A stretch of DNA of 64,000 nucleotides, taken from positions 372,001 through 436,000 of the forward strand of contig NZ_JACLZK010000001.1 of the NCBI RefSeq assembly GCF_014253065.1, read 5' to 3'. Both the position numbers and the translations under genes were made by a program. The notes under the pieces were generated by a model that saw only the letters and a program-made list of their open reading frames with translations, was not told where the DNA came from and searched no databases. Of the stretch, positions 20,711 through 29,777 are shown in pieces (position 1 is the first letter of the stretch; each line of letters opens with the position of its first letter). Source of the DNA: Campylobacter massiliensis (GTDB taxonomy: Bacteria; Campylobacterota; Campylobacteria; Campylobacterales; Campylobacteraceae).

Positions 20711-22876
20711 TTATTTTAGAGTTTCAAATTTAAACGCAAGCTCGCCGCCCTTTAGCGCGATATTTGCGACGCCGCCGTTTTTTAGCGCGCCGAAAAGTAT
20801 CTCGTCGCTAAGCTTGGTCGAGATCTCGTCTTGAACTAGGCGTTTTAGATTTCTGGCGCCAAATTCCTTGCTATAGCCCTTTTGCCAGAGGTATTTTTTG
20901 GCTTCGGCGGAGGCTTTTAGGACGACTTTTTTCTCTGCTAGGCTTGAGTTTATCTCGTTAATGATTTTTTGTGCGATGAGGCTTAGCGCGTCCTCGCTAA
21001 GGTCGTTAAAATGCACGATTTTATCGATACGGTTGCGAAACTCGGGGCTGAAAAATCCCTTTACCGCCGAGTCTGCTTTACCGCTTTCGTCTTTGCTAAA
21101 GCCCAGCGTCGGAGCCTCTTTTGAGCCTAAATTTGAGCTCATTATGATGACGGCGTTGCGAAAATCGCTCTTTGCGCCCGTGTTATCGGTGAGGCTAGCG
21201 CCGTCAAAAATTTGCAAAAAGACGTTTATCATCTCGTCGCTGGCCTTTTCAATCTCGTCAAACAAAATCACGCTATAAGGGTGCTTTTTAACGGCATTTG
21301 TGAGTATGCCGCCCTCTTCAAACCCGACATATCCCGGAGGCGCGCCGATGAGACGCGAGACGCTGTGCTTTTCCATGTATTCGCTCATATCAAACCGCTC
21401 GAAATGCACGCCCAAATTTCGCGCCAGAGCCGCGCTTAGCTCGCTTTTGCCCACGCCGCTAGATCCCGTAAATAAAAATACGCCTACGGGTGCGTTTGGT
21501 TGCTTTAGCCCCGCATACGAGCGCTTGATCGCCGCTACTAGCGTATCTACGGCCTCGTCTTGGCCGAAAATTTCCGACTTCAACCTTTGGGCTAGGTTTT
21601 TCAAATTTGCCGCGGCGTCAGATTTTAGATTGGTATCGGGGATATTTGCCATCTTGCTCAAAACCGCGCTTAGATCGGACATTTTTACGGTTTTGCTTCT
21701 GTTTTGCAAGGCTAAAGCCGCGCCGACCTCGTCGATGAGATCGATGGCGCTATCGGGCAAAAATCTATCGTTTAGGTACTTTTTGGCTAGCTCTACGCTT
21801 TTGGCTAAAATTTCGTCGCTAAATTTGACTCCGTGAAAGCTCTCGTATTTGGTGCGAAGTCCTTTTAGGATCTCGACGCTCTCGTCCGCGCTCGGCTCTA
21901 CGACGTCGATTTTAGCAAATCGGCGCGAGAGGGCTTTTTCTTTTTCAAAAAAGCTGCGATACTCCGCGTACGTCGTCGCTCCGATGCAGCGAAGCGAGCC
22001 GTTGGCAAGCGCTGGTTTTAGTAAATTTGACATATCAAGTCCGCCGCCGTTCGTGGCTCCCGCGCCCACGATCGTGTGGATCTCGTCGATAAAAACTATC
22101 GCATCTTCTTGCTCGGCTACCTCGTCCATTACGTCTTTTAGGCGTTTTTCAAAGTCGCCGCGGTACTTCGTGCCAGCTATCATCGCGCCGATATCTAGGG
22201 CGAAAATTTGCGCCTGCTTTAGCCGCTGCGGCACCTCGCCGCTTGCGATTTTTAGCGCGAGCCCCTCGACTACGGCTGTTTTGCCAACACCCGCTTCGCC
22301 TACTAGGATCGGATTATTTTTCTTGCGGCGGCTTAGCGTTTGCATTAGCCTTGCTAGCTCGTTTTCGCGCCCGATGATCGGATCGATCTTGCCCTCGACG
22401 GCTAGTTTGGTTAAATTTGACGAGTATTTGGCGAGGTTTTGGAAGTTTTTAGCGCGAGTCTGCTTGTCGTCTTTTGTTGCTTGCTTGATCTTTTGCGGAT
22501 CGACGTCGTAAAATTCTAAAATTTTAGCTCCGTACGTGTCGCCTCTGGCTGCGATTTTAAATAGTAAATCCCTAATGCCGACGTTTTTATCTTTTAGTTC
22601 AGCGTTTAGCTCTTTAAAAATTTGCTCCAAAAGCACCGTCATGCGCGGCTGTTTGTGGTGCGGCACCTGCTCGTTGGTTTGCAGTAGATAGTTTTTTAGA
22701 TCGCTTTTTAGTCCATCGACGTCGGTGAGTCCGGCCTCTGCTAGGATATCTCTAGTCTCTTCGTTTAAATTTACCAGCACGAAAAGCACGTGCTCGCTGG
22801 TTAGATACTCGTGAAAATTCGAGTAGGCAAACTGCCCGGCCTTTTCCAAAAGATAGCTTAAATCCGAGTCAAACAT
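20711..22876 (-). CDS. clpA: ATP-dependent Clp protease ATP-binding subunit ClpA
   Basis: This 721-residue AAA+ unfoldase has an N-terminal Clp repeat domain (about 1-140) and two Walker A motifs, GEAGVGKT at 193-200 and GSSGVGKS near 465-472. The usual second-module signatures (GAPPGYVGFEEGG, FDEIEKA) are present. LGF in EAPTLGFSKDES stands where ClpA has the ClpP-docking IGL loop. It unfolds ClpS-delivered substrates into ClpP, which is not in this window. AGGAGG precedes the ATG. Two tight hairpins lie between clpS and this start. Confidence 0.96.
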   Translation of the reverse strand: MFDSDLSYLLEKAGQFAYSNFHEYLTSEHVLFVLVNLNEETRDILAEAGLTDVDGLKSDLKNYLLQTNEQVPHHKQPRMTVLLEQIFKELNAELKDKNVGIRDLLFKIAARGDTYGAKILEFYDVDPQKIKQATKDDKQTRAKNFQNLAKYSSNLTKLAVEGKIDPIIGRENELARLMQTLSRRKKNNPILVGEAGVGKTAVVEGLALKIASGEVPQRLKQAQIFALDIGAMIAGTKYRGDFEKRLKDVMDEVAEQEDAIVFIDEIHTIVGAGATNGGGLDMSNLLKPALANGSLRCIGATTYAEYRSFFEKEKALSRRFAKIDVVEPSADESVEILKGLRTKYESFHGVKFSDEILAKSVELAKKYLNDRFLPDSAIDLIDEVGAALALQNRSKTVKMSDLSAVLSKMANIPDTNLKSDAAANLKNLAQRLKSEIFGQDEAVDTLVAAIKRSYAGLKQPNAPVGVFLFTGSSGVGKSELSAALARNLGVHFERFDMSEYMEKHSVSRLIGAPPGYVGFEEGGILTNAVKKHPYSVILFDEIEKASDEMINVFLQIFDGASLTDNTGAKSDFRNAVIIMSSNLGSKEAPTLGFSKDESGKADSAVKGFFSPEFRNRIDKIVHFNDLSEDALSLIAQKIINEINSSLAEKKVVLKASAEAKKYLWQKGYSKEFGARNLKRLVQDEISTKLSDEILFGALKNGGVANIALKGGELAFKFETLK

Positions 22877-22891
22877 TATTTCCTCCTCTTT

Positions 22892-22921
22892 GCGTCTTTT
22901 GACGCGCCCGTTTTTACGGGC
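22892..22921 (-). promoter_or_regulatory. Two abutting tetraloop hairpins between clpS and clpA
   Basis: On the minus strand the first hairpin is GCCCGT-AAAA-ACGGGC (22921-22906), beginning on the last base of the clpS stop codon. The second, GCGTC-AAAA-GACGC (22905-22892), follows with no gap. The clpA ribosome binding site AGGAGG comes about 5 nt later. Neither hairpin has a U tract, so RNA processing or translation control is more likely than termination. The structures are seen directly; function is inferred. Confidence 0.7.
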
Positions 22922-23232
22922 TACTCTTCCTCGACGACGGCCTTTAGCGGATAGCCCGCTGCGGCTGCGGCTTTTAGCGTTTGGTTTTGTTTGGTTTGGG
23001 CGATCTCTTTGGTATAGACGCCCGCCACCCCGCTACCTTCGTTGTGTATTTTTAGCATCACGGCTACCGCGCTTTGCATATCGCGATTAAAAATTTCTAC
23101 CAGCACGCTCACGACAAAATCCATACTCGTAACGTCGTCGTTTAACAAAATAACCTTAAATTTACGCGGAAATTCGGGTTTTTCCTTTAGCGCGACGTCT
23201 CGCTCCCGCTCGGTGGCGGTTTTAGCGGGCAT
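22921..23232 (-). CDS. clpS: ATP-dependent Clp protease adaptor ClpS
   Basis: A 103-residue adaptor with the ClpS signature FKVILLNDDVTSMDFVV (about 25-41). The NDD and M-F residues line the N-degron pocket, and HNEGSGVAGVYTKEIA follows. It hands substrates with N-terminal Leu, Phe, Tyr or Trp to ClpA. Its start overlaps the end of the thioredoxin-like lipoprotein gene by 11 nt. Confidence 0.96.
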   Translation of the reverse strand: MPAKTATERERDVALKEKPEFPRKFKVILLNDDVTSMDFVVSVLVEIFNRDMQSAVAVMLKIHNEGSGVAGVYTKEIAQTKQNQTLKAAAAAGYPLKAVVEEE

Positions 23233-23836
23233 TTTTTATTCTCTCGTAATCTTTCGTCATCACGTCTAGATGGATGCCGCCTAGGTAGTATTTCACGCCG
23301 AATTTTCCGCTATCTACGTCGGTTAGCTCCTGATATACGCCGCCTTTTAGCACCATTTTTATCGGCACGCTCTCAAGCCGCTCGTATTTTATATCCTCTA
23401 AAATTTGCGCCGAAAGCTTGTCGTTTGTCTTTATATCGTTTGAGATAAAGTAAAAGGCGTTGTATTTTTGTGCGAAATTTTCTACTACGTACTCGTTCGT
23501 GACGTTTTCAAAGTGCGTTAGCCCCACGATCGTAAAGTCGTTTAGATGATCGATCTGAAATTTGGTGAGATCGGGAGCTTCTTTTTGACACGGCGGACAA
23601 AACGTACCGAATATATCAAACATCAAAATTTTATCCTCGTCGCCTTTGATGACAAAGCCGCCCTCTACGCGTTTTAGCGTGAGGTCTTTGCCAAACACGC
23701 TCTTTAGCGCGATCTCCTCGCCCGTTTTATAGCCCTCTATCTTTACGGGAGCCTTCGCCGTCTCGTCCTCGCCGCAGCCTGCTAGAAATATCGTGCAGGC
23801 CAAAGCCGCAAAAATCGCTTTTATGGTTTTTTTCAT
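23222..23836 (-). CDS. TlpA-like thioredoxin-fold lipoprotein
   Basis: A 204-residue protein with a lipoprotein signal (lipobox LAGC, Cys21) and a thioredoxin fold carrying C80-P-P-C83 in the segment FGTFCPPCQKEAPDL. After lipidation it would sit in the periplasm and reduce or form disulfides, for example during cytochrome c maturation. The substrate is unknown. The gene begins 1 nt after the tautomerase stop and overlaps clpS. A thioredoxin-like gene in this position is also known in C. jejuni. Confidence 0.88.
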   Translation of the reverse strand: MKKTIKAIFAALACTIFLAGCGEDETAKAPVKIEGYKTGEEIALKSVFGKDLTLKRVEGGFVIKGDEDKILMFDIFGTFCPPCQKEAPDLTKFQIDHLNDFTIVGLTHFENVTNEYVVENFAQKYNAFYFISNDIKTNDKLSAQILEDIKYERLESVPIKMVLKGGVYQELTDVDSGKFGVKYYLGGIHLDVMTKDYERIKNAR

Positions 23837-23837
23837 A

Positions 23838-24050
23838 TTATTTTCCTTGTTTTGATCTTAGTTCGGTTATGCTTTCGCCGCCAAATCCGTAGTCGTCGGT
23901 GCTAACTTCCTCTATCACGACGACGGTTCTGCTTGCGTCGCGCTTTAGCGTATCGCCCAGCAGTTTCGTCACGCCTACTATGAGCGCGCGCTTTTGCTCG
24001 GCGCTTACGACCTCTTTTTCTTTTGTGATTTTTATATTTACGTAGGGCAT
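23838..24050 (-). CDS. 4-oxalocrotonate tautomerase family protein
   Basis: A 70-residue protein starting MPYVNIKITKE. Pro2 becomes the N-terminal catalytic base after Met removal, as in the 4-oxalocrotonate tautomerase family. The length and the beta-alpha-beta pattern (RTVVVIEEVSTDDYGFGG) fit. It probably moves a keto-enol double bond in an unknown substrate. It lies between smpB and the TlpA-like gene. Confidence 0.9.
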   Translation of the reverse strand: MPYVNIKITKEKEVVSAEQKRALIVGVTKLLGDTLKRDASRTVVVIEEVSTDDYGFGGESITELRSKQGK

Positions 24051-24059
24051 TGGTTTTCC

Positions 24060-24515
24060 TTAAGCGTATTTTTTCATCGCCGCACGCGCTTCTTTGTCGG
24101 CTTCTTTACGTTTTATCGTCTCGCGCTTATCGTGTAAATTTTTACCTTTTGCCAGAGCAAGGCGCGCCTTTACGATATTTTTGTCGTTTAGATAGAGTGC
24201 TAAAACCACTAGCGTGAGACCCTCTTGCGTGACTTGACCGAAAATTTTATCTATCTGCTTGCGGTGCATCAGTAGTTTTCTAGGAGCCCTTTCGTCCGGG
24301 CGAAACGCCGAGTGTGTCGTGTTTAGGTGGCTGATGTGCGCGTTTAGCAAAAACAGTTCGCCCTTTATCACGCGCGCGAAGCTATCCTTTAGGTTTGCGC
24401 GGCCCGCCCTTAGAGCCTTTACTTCGCTGCCCTTTAGTACGATACCCGCCTCGAAAGTCTCGATGATGCTAAAGTCAAACAGCGCCTTTTTATTTTTGGC
24501 TAAATCCTTACCCAT
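24060..24515 (-). CDS. smpB: SsrA-binding protein SmpB
   Basis: A 151-residue protein with the SmpB hallmarks: [28 protein letters not shown] at the N-terminus, a central [10 protein letters not shown] and a basic tail ([23 protein letters not shown]). It binds tmRNA and lets it enter stalled ribosomes for trans-translation. The ssrA gene is not in this window. It follows ispE by 11 nt. Confidence 0.96.
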   Translation of the reverse strand: MGKDLAKNKKALFDFSIIETFEAGIVLKGSEVKALRAGRANLKDSFARVIKGELFLLNAHISHLNTTHSAFRPDERAPRKLLMHRKQIDKIFGQVTQEGLTLVVLALYLNDKNIVKARLALAKGKNLHDKRETIKRKEADKEARAAMKKYA

Positions 24516-24526
24516 TTTTTACCTTT

Positions 24527-25270
24527 TTATTTTAAGAAAAATACGCTCGCGCCGCTACCGCTTAGAAAAAAATCCTTAAATTTATCCATCTGCGGATAAA
24601 TTTTAAAACACGGCGCAAAAAGATCGTTTAGCTTGCTATTTTCGTATCGCTCTAGCAGCTGTGCAGTCGTCATCTCGCGCATTTTTTCCGCCGAATTTAC
24701 GTCGATGCTATCCATAAAATTTGCCCTAAATTCGCCGTAAACTGTAGGCGTCGAGCAAAAGACGCTCGGCGTTAAAATTTCTACCTCTGGCACTTCGTCG
24801 TCAAAATCGCTTATTATCTCGCCGATACCGCTAACGTTTGCCGCCTCGGAATCGCTAGCGAAAAACGCTACGTCCGCTCCGATATTCGCGCCTATTTTCA
24901 TCAAATTTTCGCGCGTTAGTTTTAAATTTAACTCCTCGTTCGCCATCTTTAAAAACGTAGCCGCGTTTGAGCTGCCTCCGCCAAGGCCCGCGCCTAGCGG
25001 GATTTGCTTTTTTATCACGATTTTATGCGAGGCGAAAAACTCGTCCAGCTCGTTTTTAAAGCCCGCTTTTTCTAGCTCAAATTTGGCCTTTAAAACGATA
25101 TTGTTTTCGATATTTTCGTTATCGCACTCAAGCGCGAAGCCGCTTGATTTTTCAAAGAAAATTTCGTCGTAAATCTCGCGCCTTAAAACAAAGCGAGAGA
25201 CGATCTCGTGGTAGTTGCCGCGAGTGCCGACGATCTTTAAAAAGGAGTTGATTTTCGCGTAGCTTTTCAT
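24527..25270 (-). CDS. ispE: 4-diphosphocytidyl-2-C-methyl-D-erythritol kinase
   Basis: A 247-residue GHMP kinase with an N-terminal AKINSFLKIVG, the ATP loop PLGAGLGGGSSNAA at 91-104 and a C-terminal FLSGSGASVF. It phosphorylates CDP-methylerythritol in the MEP isoprenoid pathway, which feeds menaquinone and undecaprenyl phosphate. Its ATG overlaps the csrA stop by one base (TAATG), so translation is coupled. Confidence 0.94.
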   Translation of the reverse strand: MKSYAKINSFLKIVGTRGNYHEIVSRFVLRREIYDEIFFEKSSGFALECDNENIENNIVLKAKFELEKAGFKNELDEFFASHKIVIKKQIPLGAGLGGGSSNAATFLKMANEELNLKLTRENLMKIGANIGADVAFFASDSEAANVSGIGEIISDFDDEVPEVEILTPSVFCSTPTVYGEFRANFMDSIDVNSAEKMREMTTAQLLERYENSKLNDLFAPCFKIYPQMDKFKDFFLSGSGASVFFLK

Positions 25271-25500
25271 TATTTTACGATTTTATCGCTCAGCTCTTTT
25301 AGGCTCGCTTCGCCCGCGCCGTTTAGGGCCTGTTTGTTTTCCGCCGCTACGTCTTCTACTAGCTCAGAGCGCAGGATCATCATATTTTTAGGCGCGTCGA
25401 TGCCGATTTTTACGCCGCCTTTTGAGATACCTACGACCGTGATTTTGATATCGTTTCCCAGCATTATGCTTTCGTCTTCTTTTCTTGCGAGTATTAGCAT
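25270..25500 (-). CDS. csrA: Carbon storage regulator CsrA
   Basis: A 76-residue RNA-binding protein beginning [22 protein letters not shown], with [10 protein letters not shown] in the middle, the standard CsrA core. It dimerises and binds GGA-containing loops of mRNAs. In Campylobacter it controls flagellin translation and is held in check by FliW (not in this window). The ATG overlaps the truB end by 7 nt. The C-terminal tail is somewhat longer than in E. coli CsrA. Confidence 0.96.
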   Translation of the reverse strand: MLILARKEDESIMLGNDIKITVVGISKGGVKIGIDAPKNMMILRSELVEDVAAENKQALNGAGEASLKELSDKIVK

Positions 25501-26315
25501 TTTTCGACCTTATTTAGTTTATATGTTACGGTTTCGTCTTTGATTTCAATGATACTAAAAAATTCATCAAAGTTTATTAAATATAGCCCTTCGGCGCCAA
25601 ATTTTAGCTTTTCTACGCTCAGTTTTTTGCCAAGCATCACGTCTGCTGGGTTGCCTAGATATTCGTTTTGTGGTAGCGAGATATAATCAAGCGGATTTAA
25701 AAATCGCTCGTTTTCGTAAACAAATTTGCCTTCTCTTACGCGTTTTAGCGCGCTTAGAGTGGCACTCGCGCCAAGCTTTGCGGCTAAAATTTGAGCGTAC
25801 GAGCGCACGTACGAGCCCTCGCTAACGCTAATGCGAAAGCTCAAAAACGGATGCATATACGCAGTTAAATTTACATCAAAAACGCTCATCGTTTGGCTTT
25901 TTAGCTCAAACTCCTCGCCCGCTCTTGCTAGCTCATAGGCGCGCTTGCCATCCACGTGCTTGGCGCTAAATTTGGGCGGTACGTAGGCGATCTCGCCTTT
26001 TAGCTCGCTTAGCGCAGCCTTTACGTCCGCTAAATTTAAAGGTGGGCAAAGCGCGATGTCCTTGATATTTTCGTTATCTAGGCTAGCACTTGTAGCTCCT
26101 AGCCACATCGTCGCTTCGTAGATTTTGGGCGTTTTATCTACGTAGTTAAAAAGCCGCGTGTGATTGCCTAGGGCCACGATCAGGCAGCCGCCGGCAAACG
26201 GATCTAGCGTGCCTGAAAAGCCCGCCTTTTTTACGCCGTATTTGCGCTTTAGCCGGCTTAGGAAATGATTTGAGCTGATGCCTGCAGGCTTATTTGCGAC
26301 AAAAAGCGCGTTCAT
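25494..26315 (-). CDS. truB: tRNA pseudouridine-55 synthase
   Basis: A 273-residue TruB with catalytic Asp38 in the [15 protein letters not shown] motif and a [10 protein letters not shown] motif near 165. It converts U55 in the T loop of tRNAs to pseudouridine. Its ATG directly follows a TAA that would end a 44-codon frame from the uvrD side, and its own end overlaps csrA. Confidence 0.95.
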   Translation of the reverse strand: MNALFVANKPAGISSNHFLSRLKRKYGVKKAGFSGTLDPFAGGCLIVALGNHTRLFNYVDKTPKIYEATMWLGATSASLDNENIKDIALCPPLNLADVKAALSELKGEIAYVPPKFSAKHVDGKRAYELARAGEEFELKSQTMSVFDVNLTAYMHPFLSFRISVSEGSYVRSYAQILAAKLGASATLSALKRVREGKFVYENERFLNPLDYISLPQNEYLGNPADVMLGKKLSVEKLKFGAEGLYLINFDEFFSIIEIKDETVTYKLNKVEKC

Positions 26316-26446
26316 TTAAATTTGACCTTTTAGAGACCGCGCTAAATTTGCGGAGTTTTTTAAATTTGATCCGCGAGCGTCAAATTTGAGCGCGTAAATT
26401 TGATCAAATTTGACATCGTATCTTGCCAGCAGAGCCTCAAATTTGC
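26316..26446. repeat. Cluster of seven AAATTTG words
   Basis: About 130 nt between uvrD and truB contain seven copies of AAATTTG on the plus strand, most as TCAAATTTGA, TAAATTTGA or CTAAATTTGC. The same word recurs in most spacers of the window, for example 33640-33740, 53566-53698, 62553-62774 and 63100-63170. Confidence 0.8.
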
Positions 26447-26450
26447 CCAT
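26316..26450 (-). CDS. Candidate 44-residue protein between uvrD and truB
   Basis: An ATG 2 nt after the uvrD stop opens a frame of 44 codons whose TAA abuts the truB ATG (TAAATG). The tight fit on both sides is what one expects of a coupled operon gene. The product is basic (MGKFEALLARYDVKFD at the start, RSLKGQI at the end), with no known family and no obvious ribosome binding site. Seven AAATTTG words make up much of the DNA and produce recurring KFD, QI and NL. It may be an accident of that repeat, so I hold it as possible. Confidence 0.4.
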   Translation of the reverse strand: MGKFEALLARYDVKFDQIYALKFDARGSNLKNSANLARSLKGQI

Positions 26451-26452
26451 TT

Positions 26453-28537
26453 TTACACCGCTTTTTCGACGAAGCTAGACATTATCTCGCGGCTGATTCC
26501 GCCGAAATTTATCGTTAGCTTTAGCTCTTTTTTGATCTTCGTTACCGCCGTCACGCGCCCGATACCGAAAATTTTGTGCTTGACGAGGTCGCCTTTTTTA
26601 TATTCGCCCGCAGCTTGCGTTTGCGTCTGGATGATGAGGCTGCCGCTGCAAACGCCTGCTTCGCTTAAAAATCTGCTCTTTTCCAGCCTCGTTCGCTGGC
26701 CTTTATAAAAGCGCGAATTTACAAAGCTTAGCGTCAGGGTTTTTTTGGCGCGGGTGATGGCGACGTAGGCTAGGCGTCGCTCCTCTTCGATGTCGCTACC
26801 GTCTCCTAGAAGCGGGAAAAATCCCTCCTCAAGCCCGATCACGAAAAGATGCTCGAACTCAAGCCCCTTGCTAGCGTGGATGCTCATGATTGAGATCGCC
26901 TCGCCGCCGATGTTGTCTTGCTCGCTTTGCAGCGCGATCTCGTTTAAAAACTCCTCTATAGAAAAGCTTGGATTTTGCTTGATTTGATCCTTGATCGTAG
27001 CGTAAAACTCGTCGATGTTCGCCACGCGCTCGGAGCCGTCGGGCAAGCTCTCGTAGTATTTTTTGATGCCGAATTTCGCTTCTAGCTTATCCACTAGCTC
27101 ATAGGGCGAGTCGCACTCTTTTAGCTCTCTTAAATTTGCCGCAAATTCGCCAAGGCTTGAGACGATCTTTTTACTTAGATCCTTGTCGTTTTCGTCTAGG
27201 CTAGATATCGCTTCAAATAGCGAAAATTTATGCTCGAAGGCGATCTTTTCGATCTTTGCGAGGCTTACCTTGCCAAGGCCGCGTTTTGGGCGGTTGATGA
27301 CGCGCTTTAGCGAGAAGTCGTCGTTCTCGTTTGCGACCAGCCTTAGGTAGCTGATGACGTCTTTGACCTCGGCGCGCTCGTAGAATTTAACTCCGCCGAC
27401 CATTTTATACGGGATTTTTTCCTTGGTTAGGCCCTCTTCGAGCGAGCGGGAGAGGGCGTTTATGCGGTACAAGATCGCGATATCGCTAGCCTGCGCGCCG
27501 CTATCAAGCAGCTTTTTGATGCGTTTGGCTACTTTTAGGCTCTCCATCGTTTCGTCGTCTGATTCCATTAGCGCGACGTCCTCGCCGCCTTCTTTGGTAC
27601 TTTTTAGCTCTTTGCCGAGGCGGTTTCTGTTGTGGTCGATGAGCTCGTTTGCCGCGCGTAAAATTTGACTCGTCGAGCGGTAGTTTTGCTCTAGTCTTAT
27701 GACTTTGGCGTCTTTAAACTGATCTTTAAAATTTAATATATTTTCGATTTTAGCGCCGCGCCAGCCGTAGATACTCTGATCGTCGTCGCCCACTACTGCT
27801 ATATTTTCGTGCGTTAGGCAGAGTTTGCGCAGGAGTTTATATTGCAAGTCGTTGGTGTCTTGATATTCGTCCACCATCACGTAGGAGTATCGCTGCGAGA
27901 TCTCGCGCGCTAGAGCCTCGTCCTCGTCTAAAATTTTATAGCTAAGGCACAGCAGGTCGTCAAAATCCACGAGGTTATTTGCCGCCAGATACTCCTCGTA
28001 AAGCTTGTAGATGTTTGCTAGCTTTGCGTGGTAGCCGTCTTTGAAATTTTGCCCGTTTGCAAACATGCCGCCGTGATTTAGCACCTCCTCTACGCTTAAA
28101 AGCGAGTTTTTAAAATTTGAGATCTCGCTAGCTAGAACCGAGGTCGCGATATCGCCCTCAAAGCCTTTTAAGATACGCTTTTTATCGTCGGTGTCGATGA
28201 TGACGAAGTTGTTTTTGCGCTTTAGGCGGTCGATGTAAAATTTCAAAAACAAAAGCCCGAATTTGTGAAAAGTGCAAAGTAGCGGAGTGAAGTTTTTACC
28301 GGCGGTTCCTAGCATATTTAGCGCGCGGGTTCGCATTTCGCTTGCGGCTTTGTTGGTGAAGGTTAGCGTTAGGGTGTTTGACGGCGGGATGCCTAGCTCG
28401 CTTATGAGATAGGCTAGGCGAGTGGTGATGGTTTTGGTTTTACCGCTGCCGGCTCCGGCCAAAATCAGCATCGCTCCGTCCGTATGAGAGGCGGCCTCGC
28501 GCTGGCTTTCGTTTAGTTCGTCTAGTAAATCGGGCAT
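26453..28537 (-). CDS. UvrD/Rep-family DNA helicase
   Basis: A 694-residue superfamily 1A helicase with Walker A GAGSGKT at 28-34, the Q-motif LNESQREA before it, DEYQDTN (Walker B region), GDDDQSIYGWRGA, RLEQNYRS and the C-terminal SIHASKGLEFEHLFV and AYVAITRAKK motifs. It unwinds DNA 3' to 5' during repair and replication restart. UvrD, Rep and PcrA cannot be told apart by eye; Campylobacterota usually carry one such enzyme at this locus. It leads the run uvrD-truB-csrA-ispE-smpB. Confidence 0.93.
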   Translation of the reverse strand: MPDLLDELNESQREAASHTDGAMLILAGAGSGKTKTITTRLAYLISELGIPPSNTLTLTFTNKAASEMRTRALNMLGTAGKNFTPLLCTFHKFGLLFLKFYIDRLKRKNNFVIIDTDDKKRILKGFEGDIATSVLASEISNFKNSLLSVEEVLNHGGMFANGQNFKDGYHAKLANIYKLYEEYLAANNLVDFDDLLCLSYKILDEDEALAREISQRYSYVMVDEYQDTNDLQYKLLRKLCLTHENIAVVGDDDQSIYGWRGAKIENILNFKDQFKDAKVIRLEQNYRSTSQILRAANELIDHNRNRLGKELKSTKEGGEDVALMESDDETMESLKVAKRIKKLLDSGAQASDIAILYRINALSRSLEEGLTKEKIPYKMVGGVKFYERAEVKDVISYLRLVANENDDFSLKRVINRPKRGLGKVSLAKIEKIAFEHKFSLFEAISSLDENDKDLSKKIVSSLGEFAANLRELKECDSPYELVDKLEAKFGIKKYYESLPDGSERVANIDEFYATIKDQIKQNPSFSIEEFLNEIALQSEQDNIGGEAISIMSIHASKGLEFEHLFVIGLEEGFFPLLGDGSDIEEERRLAYVAITRAKKTLTLSFVNSRFYKGQRTRLEKSRFLSEAGVCSGSLIIQTQTQAAGEYKKGDLVKHKIFGIGRVTAVTKIKKELKLTINFGGISREIMSSFVEKAV

Positions 28538-28701
28538 TAAATTTCCTGCTTTATTTATTAAAATGATTAAATTCTAACAAAATAAGCTTAAAAATCGCCG
28601 CTGATTTAAATTTGGGTCTGATTAAGAGCGTTTTCAGATATAAATCAATACAATATTAAAAAGATAATTTTATAAGCTGATATAATAATAAGGAGCCCGA
28701 C

Positions 28702-29574
28702 ATGATCAATGATTTTAGTAAATTTTATACCTTTATGGAGATAGTGAAAGAAAGAAGCTTCTCAAAAGCCTCAAGAGCGCTTGGTATCTCGCAGCCAGCA
28801 GTTACTTTGCAGATGAAAAAGCTCGAGGAGATGCTACAAACTACGCTAATAATGCGTAAGAAAAACGGCATCGTCCTAACTCACGAGGGCGAGAAATTTT
28901 ATAAACTCTGTACGCAGTTTGAAAGCGCTATGTTTCGCTTTAAAGACGAGCTAGCGCGCATAAAAACGGACAAGGTGCCGCTAGTCATCGCCACCACGCA
29001 GCTCATCGCCGAGGCGGTCATCTCGATACTGCTGGATAAAATCTCGCAAAGCGTAGGCAGCGAGCTAGATATCAGGATAAAAGAGCAAAACGAGCTCATA
29101 AACTACCTAAAAGACCGCCGCAGCGACATCGCCATCATCCTTGAGCAGTCGCTTGATAGTAGCTTGCTCGTTAAAAAACTATTCGACTACGAGCTGATTT
29201 TGGTTTCAAATAAAAAAATCGCCGAAAGCGTGAAGCCCGAGGAGTTAGTTAAATTTAAATTTATCAAAGATAGAACGCGAACTTATCTTGATGATATTTT
29301 GCATAAGCACGGCGTGGACGCGCATGCGCTTGACGTGGCGTATTCGCTAGACGGTTCGATAATGGTCTGCCGCGCGCTCGCGTCAAACCATGCCGATACG
29401 TACGTAGCGTTTTTACCGAGATTTTTGATCGAAAACGAGCTAAAAAACGGCAGGCTGTTTGAGATAAATATCTCTAAATTTAAGCTCACTCGCTCGGTTT
29501 ATGCCGCCGCGCTAAAAGAAAACGAGGAAGCGTTGCATAAATTTCTAAAGATCAAGACGAGCTTTAATTTTTAA
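28702..29574 (+). CDS. LysR-family transcriptional regulator
   Basis: A 290-residue regulator with an N-terminal winged helix-turn-helix (about 5-62: FMEIVKERSFSKASRALGISQPAVTLQMKKLEE) and a LysR substrate-binding domain after about residue 90. The inducer is unknown. A TATAAT at 28681-28686 and an AAGGAG lie before the ATG, although the hexamer is close to the start for a normal leader. The next gene, a heme receptor, is convergent, so direct autoregulated pairing is not shown by the arrangement. C. jejuni has LysR-type genes, but I cannot assign an orthologue. Confidence 0.9.
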   Translation: MINDFSKFYTFMEIVKERSFSKASRALGISQPAVTLQMKKLEEMLQTTLIMRKKNGIVLTHEGEKFYKLCTQFESAMFRFKDELARIKTDKVPLVIATTQLIAEAVISILLDKISQSVGSELDIRIKEQNELINYLKDRRSDIAIILEQSLDSSLLVKKLFDYELILVSNKKIAESVKPEELVKFKFIKDRTRTYLDDILHKHGVDAHALDVAYSLDGSIMVCRALASNHADTYVAFLPRFLIENELKNGRLFEINISKFKLTRSVYAAALKENEEALHKFLKIKTSFNF

Positions 29575-29650
29575 TTCGCTTTGGCGCGGACGCTAAATTT
29601 GACTAAAATTGGTCTTTGCGCCGCGTAAATTTTAAATGCTCCCAGGCAAA

Positions 29651-29685
29651 GCCAAATCGGGAGCAATCTCGGTTTGGCGATTTTT
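29651..29685 (+). terminator. Intrinsic terminator after the LysR gene
   Basis: GCCAAATCG (29651-29659) pairs with CGGTTTGGC (29670-29678) with one G-U pair, followed by GATTTTT. It lies about 75 nt after the LysR stop codon. Confidence 0.65.
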
Positions 29686-29777
29686 ATAATTTCAAATTTT
29701 AAAACTAGGCCGTCAAATTTGACTGTAAATTTATCATTTTTTAAAAGCGAAAAATAAGTTAAGAAGAAAAGCAAGGA

